Notes under the pieces: model-generated
Database searches by the model: none
The model's input: only the letters and a program-made list of their open reading frames with translations
Told to the model about the DNA's origin: nothing
Origin: Aliarcobacter trophiarum LMG 25534
GTDB taxonomy: Bacteria; Campylobacterota; Campylobacteria; Campylobacterales; Arcobacteraceae
Direction: 5' to 3'
Assembly: GCF_003355515.1 (NCBI RefSeq)
Contig: NZ_CP031367.1
Span: 930,001 to 994,000, forward strand
Length of the DNA stretch: 64,000 nucleotides
Made by a program: the position numbers and the translations under genes
In this document: positions 43,977 through 52,812 of the stretch, in pieces
Layout: each line of letters begins with the position of its first letter
How positions within the stretch are numbered: position 1 is the stretch's first letter

Positions 43977-45941
43977 CTAAATAATTCCATCTAGCTTTAA
44001 AAGAGAGTCAATTTTTGGTTCTCTTTGTGCAAAATCAAAAAATAGTTTATCCATATTTTCACTTCCACCTTTACTTAATACACAATTTCTATATTTCAAA
44101 CCTAACTCTTTATTTAATACATTTTTTGAATCCAAAAACATATAAAAAGCATCTGCACTCAAGACTTCTGCCCATTTATAAGAGTAGTATCCAGCACTAT
44201 ATCCACCAGAGAATATATGAGAAAAACTATTTTGAAACTTATTATAAGAAGGTATTTGTACAACAGAAAATCTATCTCTAATACTATTTAGTAACTCTTG
44301 AACTTCAACTTCAGTTTTGTATAGCTTTTGATGTAGTTTAAAATCAAACAAAGCAAACTCTATTTGCCTAACTGTTGCCATTGATGATTGAAAATTCTTA
44401 GCTTTTATCAATTTATTTATTGCTTCGTCATCAAGAACTTGCCCTGTTTTATAATGTTTTGCAAATAGTTTTAAAATATCTCTATCGTATGAGAAATACT
44501 CTAAAAATTGTGATGGAAACTCTACAACATCCCACGCAACTCCAGAGATTCCACTTACATTTGCTTCCTCAACTTTACTCAAAAGATGATGAAGTGCATG
44601 ACCCATTTCATGAAAAAGTGTTACAACATCGCTATGTCTTAATAAAGAAGGAATATCTTTTGTTGATTTTGGAAAATTTCCTACAATAAAAGCTGTTGGT
44701 AGTTGTATATTACTTTTTGAATCTTTATAATATGAGTGCCAGTTATTCATCCAAGCACCACCTCTTTTATCATCTCTTGCTTCTAAATCTATATAAATTC
44801 TAGCTATTATTTTGCCATCTTCAAAGATATCATACACTTTTACTTTATCATCCCAAGCTTTAGCATTTGAGAGTTTAAACTCAATATTAAATAGCTCTTT
44901 TAAAGTAGCAAAAAAACCATATAAAACAGAGTTTTGCTCAAAATATGGTCTATAATACTCCTCATCAATCTCATATTGTGCCTTTTTTAGTTTTTCACTA
45001 TAAAAACTAATATCACTTGCTCTAAAATTATTAATACCATCTTCTTTTGCTATTTGTTTAATTTCTTCTAGCTCTTTTTCTGCTTTTTTCTTTGCTTTGT
45101 TTCCTAACTCTTCTAAAAAACTTATAACATCTTCTTCGCTATTTGCCATTTTTGTAGCTAAAGAGTATGAAGCATAGTTTTTAAATCCCAAAATTTCTAC
45201 TTTTTCACTCTTTAAAGCTAAGATTTTCTCTATTATTTCTCCATTTTGTGGTGCTCTTGTTGTGTATGCTTTATATAGTTCTTCTCTTTTTTCTCTATTT
45301 GTTCCATATGTCATATAAGCTATATAAGATGGCATTTGAAGAGTAAATTTATATTTAGTTTTACCATTTTCTTCAAATTTTGCTAATTCTAAATCGGATT
45401 TTGGTATCTCTTTGACATCTTCAAAATCCTCAACTATAAGAGAAAAAGAGTTTGTTGCCTCTAAAATATTTTGAGAGAATTTATGAGATAGTTCTCCTAA
45501 AGCTAAATCTATCTCCTCAAGTCTTTGTTTTTTATTATTTTCTAGTTGACAACCTGATAATTCAAACTCTCTTATTTCATTTTCAAGAACCTTTTTTTGT
45601 ATATTATTTAAAGTACTATTTTCATTATATTGTATATCTTTTAAAGCACTATAAATATCTTCATTTCGACTTATCTCACTTTCATATTTCGAGATAATTG
45701 GAAGACACTCTTCATATACTTTTGAAGTTATTTTTGAGTTCTTTACTGAATCTAAATGAAATACTGGAGTAATAAATTCATTGATAGCCTCCCCTATTTC
45801 TGAAAATGGTAATACAAAGTTTTTGTATGTTTTATTCTCTATTTTTAATAGTTCTTGAACTTCAACTCTACTTTTATTTAAAATCTCTTCTAAAATCTTG
45901 CTTGAATCCTCAAAATTCTCTATATTAAACTCTTTAAACAT
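43977..45941 (-). CDS. prlC: M3-family oligopeptidase
   Basis: This 654-residue thimet-type oligopeptidase (oligopeptidase A-like) would degrade short peptides, including signal peptides, in the cytoplasm. The zinc motif is FHEMGHALHHLL (HExxH), with the third ligand Glu downstream in DVVEFPSQFLEYF. Family segments MNNWHSYYKD and IFSGGYSAGYYSYKWAEVL are present. It lies 12 bp after prmC. Confidence 0.93.
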   Translation of the reverse strand: MFKEFNIENFEDSSKILEEILNKSRVEVQELLKIENKTYKNFVLPFSEIGEAINEFITPVFHLDSVKNSKITSKVYEECLPIISKYESEISRNEDIYSALKDIQYNENSTLNNIQKKVLENEIREFELSGCQLENNKKQRLEEIDLALGELSHKFSQNILEATNSFSLIVEDFEDVKEIPKSDLELAKFEENGKTKYKFTLQMPSYIAYMTYGTNREKREELYKAYTTRAPQNGEIIEKILALKSEKVEILGFKNYASYSLATKMANSEEDVISFLEELGNKAKKKAEKELEEIKQIAKEDGINNFRASDISFYSEKLKKAQYEIDEEYYRPYFEQNSVLYGFFATLKELFNIEFKLSNAKAWDDKVKVYDIFEDGKIIARIYIDLEARDDKRGGAWMNNWHSYYKDSKSNIQLPTAFIVGNFPKSTKDIPSLLRHSDVVTLFHEMGHALHHLLSKVEEANVSGISGVAWDVVEFPSQFLEYFSYDRDILKLFAKHYKTGQVLDDEAINKLIKAKNFQSSMATVRQIEFALFDFKLHQKLYKTEVEVQELLNSIRDRFSVVQIPSYNKFQNSFSHIFSGGYSAGYYSYKWAEVLSADAFYMFLDSKNVLNKELGLKYRNCVLSKGGSENMDKLFFDFAQREPKIDSLLKLDGII

Positions 45942-45953
45942 CTATTTAATCCT

Positions 45954-46796
45954 TTATTTTTTATTTTCTTTAAATTTTAGAGTAAATCCTCTATCAAAAT
46001 TTTCATAATCTTTATAAAAAGAGTAGAATTCTACATTAAACTCTTTAAAATACTCTTCTAAACTATTTTTTTGATCAAATCCCATCTCACAAAGTAAAAA
46101 CGGTATTTTTTTACTATTTGCACCATCTATAATTTCTTTTAAAAGTTCATCTCCTACAACTCCTCCAAAAAGTGCATTTGAAGGCTCAAATTTAACATTC
46201 TTTGGTAGTTTATAGGCATTAGCAATATATGGTGGGTTTGAAATGAGCATAAAGATATCATCATCCTTTACATTTTCAAATAAATTACTAAGTCTAAAAT
46301 CTATTTTTTCTAAAACTTCAAACTTTTTTGCATTCTTTTTTGCTAGTTCTATAGCTTTTGGATTTATATCAACAGCTATAAAATCTATTTTCTTATCTTT
46401 TAAAAGTAGTGCTAACATAACAGAAATAATCCCACTTCCTGTACCTATTTCTAAAACTTTTATAGCTTTGTCTTCTTTTTTTAAAATTTCAAAAGCATTT
46501 TCAACTAAAAGCTCAGTCTCTGGTCTTGGTATTAAAACTTCTTCTTCTACAAAAAACTGCTCTCCATAAAAAGATGCTTTTTTAATAATATACTCTAGGG
46601 GAAAATTTGTTGCTCTTTTTTTTACTAATTTTTCTAATTCAATCTCTTTTGTAAATGGCTTATCATAGTTAAGATGTAACCAAATTATGTTTTTTTCAAT
46701 TAAATACATAATTAATATCTCAACCTCTTTTGCTGGAATATGTGTAATATCTTTTAAATATATAGCATATTTCTTTACACACTCTTTTATTGTCAT
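45954..46796 (-). CDS. prmC: Release factor glutamine methyltransferase
   Basis: PrmC methylates the GGQ glutamine of RF1 and RF2. The 280-residue protein has an N-terminal helical domain, the SAM motif VLEIGTGSGIISVMLA and the catalytic SNPPYIA. The segment EVLIPRPETELLVE is the family signature. It lies 11 bp after hemW. Confidence 0.94.
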   Translation of the reverse strand: MTIKECVKKYAIYLKDITHIPAKEVEILIMYLIEKNIIWLHLNYDKPFTKEIELEKLVKKRATNFPLEYIIKKASFYGEQFFVEEEVLIPRPETELLVENAFEILKKEDKAIKVLEIGTGSGIISVMLALLLKDKKIDFIAVDINPKAIELAKKNAKKFEVLEKIDFRLSNLFENVKDDDIFMLISNPPYIANAYKLPKNVKFEPSNALFGGVVGDELLKEIIDGANSKKIPFLLCEMGFDQKNSLEEYFKEFNVEFYSFYKDYENFDRGFTLKFKENKK

Positions 46797-46807
46797 TTTT
46801 ACCTCTT

Positions 46808-47896
46808 TTAATCTAGGATATATAGAGCTATCTCATCTGCAAGTAGAAAATTATCATTATAAACTCTACCTTTTTTTATATAAACTCTATTTTCAACTAT
46901 TAAATCATCTATTCTTTTAAGCTCATTTGAAGATAGAATATTCAAATCAACTCCAAACTTGCATCTAAAACCTAAAAGTACTTTTTCTGCCTTTATATCA
47001 TCACAACTTAACTCTTCAATATCTACATAACTTGGATTTTGTATATATTTTTCTATACTTTTTTGTTTATACATTCTCTTGTTGTCAATACAAGCAACAG
47101 CTCCAGCTCCAACCCCTATATAATCATCCTTACACCAATATCCATAGTTATGTTTTGATTCAAAATTTTCATTTGTACTAAAATTTGCTATTTCATATTG
47201 ATTAAACCCCAGTTTTTTTAAATATCTAAAAATCTCATAACTCAACTCTTCATCATCAATTTTTAAACTTTTTTTACTTTTTTGAAGCTCTTTTTCATTT
47301 AAAAAAAATTTTGTATCCTCTTCAATTATTAAACTATATGCACTTAAATGTTCAACTTCTAGCTCTTTTAAAGTGTCAAAATCTTTTTTAAGTAACTCAA
47401 AAGTATCATTTGTAACTCCATATATTATATCGCAATTAATACTGTTAAAGCCTATACGTTTTGCATTCTGTATTGCTTTAATAGCATTAAGCCTATTATG
47501 GTTTCTACCTAGAAATTTAAGTTTTTCATCATCAAAACTTTGTACTCCAAAACTAACTCTGTTTACACCTAAACTATACATTTTTTCTAACCAATCTTTT
47601 GTGGCACTATTTGGATTTGCTTCTGTTGTAATTTCACAATCTTCTAAAATATATGGATTAATCAATTCAAAAATATCATTATATAAAGAGGCATCAACAG
47701 TTGATGGAGTTCCTCCTCCTATAAAAACAGTATTTAGTTTTAGTTCTTTATCATTAAAATAGTCTAAATTGTGTTCTAAATCAATTTTCAAGGCTCTCAT
47801 ATATGCCTCTTTTTGACTATTTTTGTTTGTATATGAGTTAAATGCACAGTAAAAACATTTACTATCACAAAAAGGAATATGTATATATAAAAGCAA
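46808..47896 (-). CDS. hemW: HemW-type radical SAM protein
   Basis: HemW is a heme-binding radical SAM protein often misnamed coproporphyrinogen oxidase. The 362-residue protein has the cluster motif CDSKCFYCAF (CxxxCxxC) and FIGGGTPSTVD. It lacks the extra Cys and N-terminal segments of genuine HemN, which is present separately at 56130. It is the first gene of the hemW-prmC-prlC run. Confidence 0.9.
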   Translation of the reverse strand: MLLYIHIPFCDSKCFYCAFNSYTNKNSQKEAYMRALKIDLEHNLDYFNDKELKLNTVFIGGGTPSTVDASLYNDIFELINPYILEDCEITTEANPNSATKDWLEKMYSLGVNRVSFGVQSFDDEKLKFLGRNHNRLNAIKAIQNAKRIGFNSINCDIIYGVTNDTFELLKKDFDTLKELEVEHLSAYSLIIEEDTKFFLNEKELQKSKKSLKIDDEELSYEIFRYLKKLGFNQYEIANFSTNENFESKHNYGYWCKDDYIGVGAGAVACIDNKRMYKQKSIEKYIQNPSYVDIEELSCDDIKAEKVLLGFRCKFGVDLNILSSNELKRIDDLIVENRVYIKKGRVYNDNFLLADEIALYILD

Positions 47897-47950
47897 TTTT
47901 TAATCCTATATTTTATAAAATATCGGCTAATTATAAGGAAAAATAGATTT

Positions 47951-48442
47951 ATGGACGATAAAAAAGAGTTTGAAAAAGAGAAAAAAAAATTAAGACCAAA
48001 TGTTGCAGCTATTATATTATCATCTAAATATCCAGCAAAGTGTGAAATTTTTATTGCTTCAAGAACTGATATTCCAAATGCTTGGCAGTTTCCTCAAGGT
48101 GGAATTGATGAGGGAGAGAATACAAAAGAGGCACTTTTAAGAGAGCTTGAAGAGGAAATTGGTACAAAAGATATAGAGATAATAGCAGAATACCCAACTT
48201 GGGTCTCATATCTTTTTCCACCTATAATTGCTCAAAAGATGTATCCTTATGATGGTCAAAAGCAAAAATACTATTTAGTAAAACTAAAAAAAGATGCAAA
48301 AATAAATATAAACACTGAAGTTCCAGAGTTTAGTGAATATAAATTTGTAAGCACAAAAGAGGTTTATGAGCATATAACTTTTTTCAAAAGAACTGTTTAT
48401 AAAAGAGTTTTGAAGTATTTTAAAGATGAGGGTTATATTTAA
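47951..48442 (+). CDS. rppH: RNA pyrophosphohydrolase
   Basis: RppH removes pyrophosphate from the 5' end of mRNA and starts its decay. The 163-residue protein has the Nudix box (GGIDEGENTKEALLRELEEE followed by IG), and the flanking WQFPQGG and YPTWVSYLFP segments match RppH. It is the first gene of the rppH-lysC-hobA-holB-folP unit. Confidence 0.93.
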   Translation: MDDKKEFEKEKKKLRPNVAAIILSSKYPAKCEIFIASRTDIPNAWQFPQGGIDEGENTKEALLRELEEEIGTKDIEIIAEYPTWVSYLFPPIIAQKMYPYDGQKQKYYLVKLKKDAKININTEVPEFSEYKFVSTKEVYEHITFFKRTVYKRVLKYFKDEGYI

Positions 48443-48461
48443 AAAAAGGATAAAAATATAG

Positions 48462-49673
48462 ATGTTAAAAGTTTTGAAGTTTGGTGGAACAAGTGTTGGA
48501 ACACTTGATAGAATTGCGAATGTTGCACAAATTATTAAAAAAATAAGAGATGAAGGTCACGATGTTATAGCTATTGTTTCAGCTATGAGTGGTGAAACAA
48601 ACAAGTTAATAGAGTATGCTGAATACTACACAAAAACACCAGAATTAAAAGAGATGGATATGCTTTTAAGTTCAGGAGAGAGAGTGACTTCAGCTCTTTT
48701 ATCTATTGCTTTAAATAGTATTGGATATAAAACTATCTCTATGACAGGACGTGAAGCTGGAATTATGACAACAGACAGTCATACAAAAGCAAAGATTGAA
48801 AAAATAGATACAACAAAGATGAAACAAGCTTTAAATGATGGAAATATAATAATTGTTGCTGGATTTCAAGGAGTTACTATTGATGGCTCAAGAGTAACAA
48901 CTTTGGGTCGAGGTGGAAGTGATTTAAGTGCAGTTGCAATTGCTGGAGCAATAAAAGCTGATGTTTGTGAGATTTATACTGATGTTGATGGAATTTATAC
49001 AACTGATCCTAGAATTGAACCAAAAGCTAAAAAGTTAGAAAAAATATCTTATGATGAGATGTTAGAACTTGCAAGTTTAGGTGCAAAAGTTTTACAAAAC
49101 AGATCAGTAGAAATGGCAAAAAAACTAAATGTAAATTTAGTATCAAGAAGTAGTTTTACACCCGATATAGAAGGGACTTTAATAACAAATGAAGAGGAAA
49201 TAATGGAAAAACCTATAGTAAGTGGAATAGCTTTAGATAAAAATCAAGTAAGAGTTGGAATGTATGGTGTTGTTGATAAGCCAGGAGTTGCTAGTGCTAT
49301 TTTTACAGCTCTTGCAGATGCAAACATCAATGTTGATATGATTGTTCAAACAAGAGGGCTTGATGGAACAACAGATTTAGACTTTACAATTCCTACAACA
49401 GATTTAGAAATTTGTAAAAAAGTTATGGATCAATTTAGAGCACAAGCAAAAAATATAGATTACAATGAAGCAATTTGTAAAGTTTCAATAGTTGGTGTTG
49501 GTATGAAATCAAACACAGGGGTTGCTTCAAAAGCATTTACTGCTATGGCGAGTGAAAATATTAATATAAGAATTATCTCTACAAGTGAGATAAAAATATC
49601 TATGATTATTGAAGAAAAATATGCAGAGTTAGCAGTTCGAGCTTTACATGATGCATACGAGCTGGACAAATAA
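48462..49673 (+). CDS. lysC: Aspartokinase
   Basis: LysC phosphorylates aspartate at the head of the Lys/Thr/Met pathway. The 403-residue protein has the kinase motif KFGGTSVG, FQGVTIDGSRVTTLGRGGSD, CEIYTDVDGIYTTDP and two C-terminal ACT domains (from about 265), which bind feedback amino acids. It lies 19 bp after rppH. hobA starts 26 bp before its stop. Confidence 0.96.
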   Translation: MLKVLKFGGTSVGTLDRIANVAQIIKKIRDEGHDVIAIVSAMSGETNKLIEYAEYYTKTPELKEMDMLLSSGERVTSALLSIALNSIGYKTISMTGREAGIMTTDSHTKAKIEKIDTTKMKQALNDGNIIIVAGFQGVTIDGSRVTTLGRGGSDLSAVAIAGAIKADVCEIYTDVDGIYTTDPRIEPKAKKLEKISYDEMLELASLGAKVLQNRSVEMAKKLNVNLVSRSSFTPDIEGTLITNEEEIMEKPIVSGIALDKNQVRVGMYGVVDKPGVASAIFTALADANINVDMIVQTRGLDGTTDLDFTIPTTDLEICKKVMDQFRAQAKNIDYNEAICKVSIVGVGMKSNTGVASKAFTAMASENINIRIISTSEIKISMIIEEKYAELAVRALHDAYELDK

Positions 49674-50226
49674 TTTGCAAGAGTTTTTAAATTGGACAGT
49701 TGAGACAATCCGAGAAGATAAGCTTTTGTCTCCTTGGTTGGAAGAGAAAAAGTTTGAATGGGCACCATTAGTATCAAAAAATATCACAAATATTTTGGAT
49801 AAAAGCTACTCTGTTTTAATTATCACAGATAAAGAGAGAGATTGGTTTTTAAACTATATTTTGTCAAATATAAACTCTTCTAAGCTCAATAGGCCATTTT
49901 TACCATTTTATGATTTTAGTTCATTTTTTAAAAATCTTGATCATATAAAATCAGAAGATGATATTTCAAATATTAAAGATATGCTACAAATCTCTTTTCC
50001 AAACGGATACTGTTTTTGGTATATCGGTAAAAGCCAAGATAATAGATCTACTCTTGCAAAAATTACAAAAAGCTCTTTTTTATGGATTTTTGATGAAGAG
50101 AGACAAGGTTCTTTAAACTTAAAATCAAATGATATAGCACTTGATATGAAGCTTTTAGAACTATTTAGATTATATAATAAAACTTTAAGTGCAGCACTTT
50201 TTGCAAATATAAATGTAGAGAATTAA
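49648..50226 (+). CDS. hobA: DnaA-binding replication regulator HobA
   Basis: HobA is a Campylobacterota-specific activator of DnaA assembly at oriC, structurally like DiaA. The 192-residue protein has the family segment DWFLNYILSNINSSKL and the C-terminal KLLELFRLYNKTLSAALF. The order lysC-hobA-holB-folP matches Helicobacter pylori. The start overlaps lysC by 26 nt; two adjacent ATGs (49648 and 49651) are available and a later start is possible. Confidence 0.9.
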   Translation: MMHTSWTNNLQEFLNWTVETIREDKLLSPWLEEKKFEWAPLVSKNITNILDKSYSVLIITDKERDWFLNYILSNINSSKLNRPFLPFYDFSSFFKNLDHIKSEDDISNIKDMLQISFPNGYCFWYIGKSQDNRSTLAKITKSSFLWIFDEERQGSLNLKSNDIALDMKLLELFRLYNKTLSAALFANINVEN

Positions 50227-50227
50227 T

Positions 50228-50845
50228 TTGGAAATAGCTACAAAATCTTCAATCTTAATTGTAAACAATGTTGAAGAGAGCTTAAGTAAAATTTTAGCTA
50301 TCTATCCTACTCATCAAACAAGAGTTATAAAAAATGAAGAGAAAGATGAGTTTCAAATAGAACAAGCTAATAAAGCTCTAAAAGAGGCATATATTGCTTC
50401 AAATGAGACTAAATATATATTTTTATGTGGTGCTACATTTAGAGTTGAAGCTCAAAATGCTCTTTTGAAGCTTTTAGAAGAACCCCCAGCGAATATAGTT
50501 TTTATTCTTTTGATTTCTTCAAAAAACTCTTTACTTCCAACTATCTATTCAAGATTGCCATATATAAATCTAAAAAAAAGCATAGAAAAAGAGGATATTG
50601 AACTAAATATAAAGAAATTAGATTTAAAAGATATATATAGTTTTATAAAAAATAGTCAAAAAATTACAAAAAATGAAGCCATAAATATTGTTGAAACTAT
50701 TTTAATAAAAGCAAATAGAGAAAAAGTCAAATTTAACCAAAAAGAGTTAGATGTATTTTTTAAATCTATAAAACTTTTGGAGTTAAATTCAAAACCAACT
50801 ACAGTTTTAAGCTATCTTCTTCTATCTATTTTGGAAAAAGAGTAA
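50228..50845 (+). CDS. holB: DNA polymerase III delta' subunit
   Basis: This 205-residue protein is the short Campylobacterota form of the clamp-loader delta' subunit. The diagnostic segment is FRVEAQNALLKLLEEPPANIVFILL, followed by STIYSRLPYINL-like LPTIYSRL. No Walker A is seen, as expected for delta'. The start is TTG at 50228, immediately after the hobA stop. Confidence 0.88.
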   Translation: MEIATKSSILIVNNVEESLSKILAIYPTHQTRVIKNEEKDEFQIEQANKALKEAYIASNETKYIFLCGATFRVEAQNALLKLLEEPPANIVFILLISSKNSLLPTIYSRLPYINLKKSIEKEDIELNIKKLDLKDIYSFIKNSQKITKNEAINIVETILIKANREKVKFNQKELDVFFKSIKLLELNSKPTTVLSYLLLSILEKE

Positions 50846-50848
50846 AAA

Positions 50849-51988
50849 ATGAAGATATATAAATTAGCTTTAAATGATATTAAAAAATTTTTATACAGCT
50901 TAGATTGTGATAAAAGTGGTATTGCTATTATGTCAAAAAAAGCAAAAATTCATACACTTTTTATAAAAGACTTACATGTTGGAGCTGCAAATATACTTAA
51001 GCAAGATGCCCTTAGTATTGGAGCTGATTTAGCAGTTCCTGAGGGGGTTATAGTTGCAAAAGAGAGATATGTAAATGCCCTACTCCTAGGTACTACAAAA
51101 CATTTTGAAATTTTGAGTAGAAAAGAGTTAGCACAACCATTTGGGCTTAAAGAGTTAGCAAAGAATTTAAAAGATTTTGTAAAAGAGCAAAAGTTTTCTA
51201 CAAAAATAATGGGTGTTTTAAATGCAAATGAGGACTCATTTTTTAAAAATAGTAGATTTGATAACTCAAATGCTTCTCAAAGAATAGAGAAAATGATTGA
51301 AGATGGTGCAAATATCATAGATATTGGTGCAGCTTCAAGCAGACCTGGAAGTTTGCCAATAAGCTGTGATGAAGAGCTAAATAGAGTAAAAGATATTGTA
51401 CAAACTATTTATAAGAATAGGTTTTTTGAAAAGGTTGATTTCTCTATTGATTCCTTTTCTCCAAAGGTTATAGAGTATGTTTTAGAAAATGGTTTTAAAA
51501 TTGTAAATGATATTACAGGTTTACAAAATGACGAAGTTTGTAGCTTAGTAGCAAAATATAAAGCTCAAGCAGTTATTATGCATATGCAAAACAATCAAAC
51601 AAATATGCAAGAAAAGCCATATTATGAAGATATTATGCTTGATATTGATGATTTTTTTAAACAAAGAGTTGAAAAAGCAAAGAGTTTTGGAATAGAAGAT
51701 ATTGTTTTAGACGTAGGAATTGGATTTGGAAAAACTTTAGAGCATAATTTAAAACTTCTTAAAAATCTTGAACACTTTAATCATTTTGGCTACCCTCTTT
51801 TAATTGGAGCTAGTAGAAAGTCTATGATAGATATGATTACTAAATCAGCTATTGAAGATAGACTTAGTGGAACTTTAGCTATTCATCTTGAAGCTTTAAA
51901 AAATGGTGCTAGTATAATAAGATGTCATGATGTAAAAGAGCACTTTCAAGCAATAAGAGTTTTTGAAGCTATAAATGAGATAAATTAA
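50849..51988 (+). CDS. folP: Dihydropteroate synthase
   Basis: FolP condenses p-aminobenzoate with hydroxymethyl-dihydropterin and is the sulfonamide target. The 379-residue protein has an N-terminal extension of about 110 residues found in this phylum, then the TIM-barrel motifs IMGVLNANEDSF, IIDIGAASSRPGS, IVNDITGL, IVLDVGIGFGKT and LLIGASRKSMI. It lies 3 bp after holB and is convergent with nrdG. Confidence 0.95.
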   Translation: MKIYKLALNDIKKFLYSLDCDKSGIAIMSKKAKIHTLFIKDLHVGAANILKQDALSIGADLAVPEGVIVAKERYVNALLLGTTKHFEILSRKELAQPFGLKELAKNLKDFVKEQKFSTKIMGVLNANEDSFFKNSRFDNSNASQRIEKMIEDGANIIDIGAASSRPGSLPISCDEELNRVKDIVQTIYKNRFFEKVDFSIDSFSPKVIEYVLENGFKIVNDITGLQNDEVCSLVAKYKAQAVIMHMQNNQTNMQEKPYYEDIMLDIDDFFKQRVEKAKSFGIEDIVLDVGIGFGKTLEHNLKLLKNLEHFNHFGYPLLIGASRKSMIDMITKSAIEDRLSGTLAIHLEALKNGASIIRCHDVKEHFQAIRVFEAINEIN

Positions 51989-51992
51989 AATT

Positions 51993-52697
51993 CTAATTTC
52001 TAAACTCGATTTTTAATAAATCTTCTCTTATTTTCTCTTTTTCTAGTACTTTTTTTTGAGTAATATTCCCAATATTTGAAGGGGTTATTAAAAAGTTTTG
52101 AATATAAAAAATCCCTTTATATCCCACATTATATGCCGTTTCTATCATAATATTTATATCTTTAGAATCTAGTAAATCTGCATTTATAGTAGCTCTTAAC
52201 TCAAAAGGAAAAGATATTTTTATAAGATAAGTTAAAGTTTCAAAAAACTTATGATAAGAGTTTTTTTGAGTAATATTTTCATATTTATCTTTTGTAGCCT
52301 TAAAATCAAGAGCTATAAAATCTATTAAATCTTCAGTTAAAAGCTCTTTTATATGTTTAAAGTTTACTCCATTTGTATCAAGTTTTATTTTAAATCCCAG
52401 TTTTTTAAGCTCTACACAAAATGGTTTTAAATCATGCATAGTAGCTTCTCCACCACTTAATACAACCGCTGTTAATAAACCAGTTCTCTTTCTTAAAAAT
52501 TCTAAAATATCATTATGAGAAAAACTACCTTGTTTGCTAAAAACAATATTATCATTATAACAGTAACTGCATCTGAGATTACAAGAAATATGCCAAACTA
52601 TACAGGCAATTTCGCCTATATAGTCACTCGTAGAGAATTTTGTGAAACTATAAACAATCTTTTTGTTCAATAAATTTAACTCTTTGTCTATGTTCAC
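51993..52697 (-). CDS. nrdG: Anaerobic NrdD-activating radical SAM protein
   Basis: NrdG generates the glycyl radical on NrdD. The 234-residue protein has the radical SAM motif CNLRCSYC and the GGEATM segment (SGGEATMHDL). The start is GTG at 52697, preceded by AAAGG, and lies 50 nt inside the small glycyl-radical ORF (52648-52812), which is in another frame. Confidence 0.92.
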   Translation of the reverse strand: MNIDKELNLLNKKIVYSFTKFSTSDYIGEIACIVWHISCNLRCSYCYNDNIVFSKQGSFSHNDILEFLRKRTGLLTAVVLSGGEATMHDLKPFCVELKKLGFKIKLDTNGVNFKHIKELLTEDLIDFIALDFKATKDKYENITQKNSYHKFFETLTYLIKISFPFELRATINADLLDSKDINIMIETAYNVGYKGIFYIQNFLITPSNIGNITQKKVLEKEKIREDLLKIEFRN

Positions 52698-52812
52698 CTT
52701 TTTTCCCTATATTAAAACTTTCAACTGGTCTATGGTAACCCATAACCCTAGTATATACTATACATTTTGTTCTCTTTTCCATATTTTTTTCAAGCAATTT
52801 TATTTTTTCCAT
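52648..52812 (-). CDS. Separate glycyl-radical peptide of NrdD
   Basis: This 54-residue ORF reads MEKIKLLEKNMEKRTKCIVY then TRVMGYHRPVESFNIGKKGE and a short tail. The RVMGY-x-RP-x5-N-x-GK pattern is the C-terminal glycyl-radical loop of anaerobic ribonucleotide reductases, with Gly25 as the radical site. The main NrdD chain (52790-54904) lacks it. The start has a perfect AAGGAG (52820-52825) 7 nt upstream, inside the end of nrdD. It overlaps nrdD by 23 nt and nrdG by 50 nt, in different frames. It is too short for most gene finders. Confidence 0.82.
   Translation of the reverse strand: MEKIKLLEKNMEKRTKCIVYTRVMGYHRPVESFNIGKKGEHRQRVKFIEQKDCL

Noticed and set aside
52790-52812. Programmed -1 frameshift joining nrdD and the glycyl-radical ORF
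   Set aside because: The frame offset needs +1 or -2, and a strong independent ribosome site precedes the small ORF.
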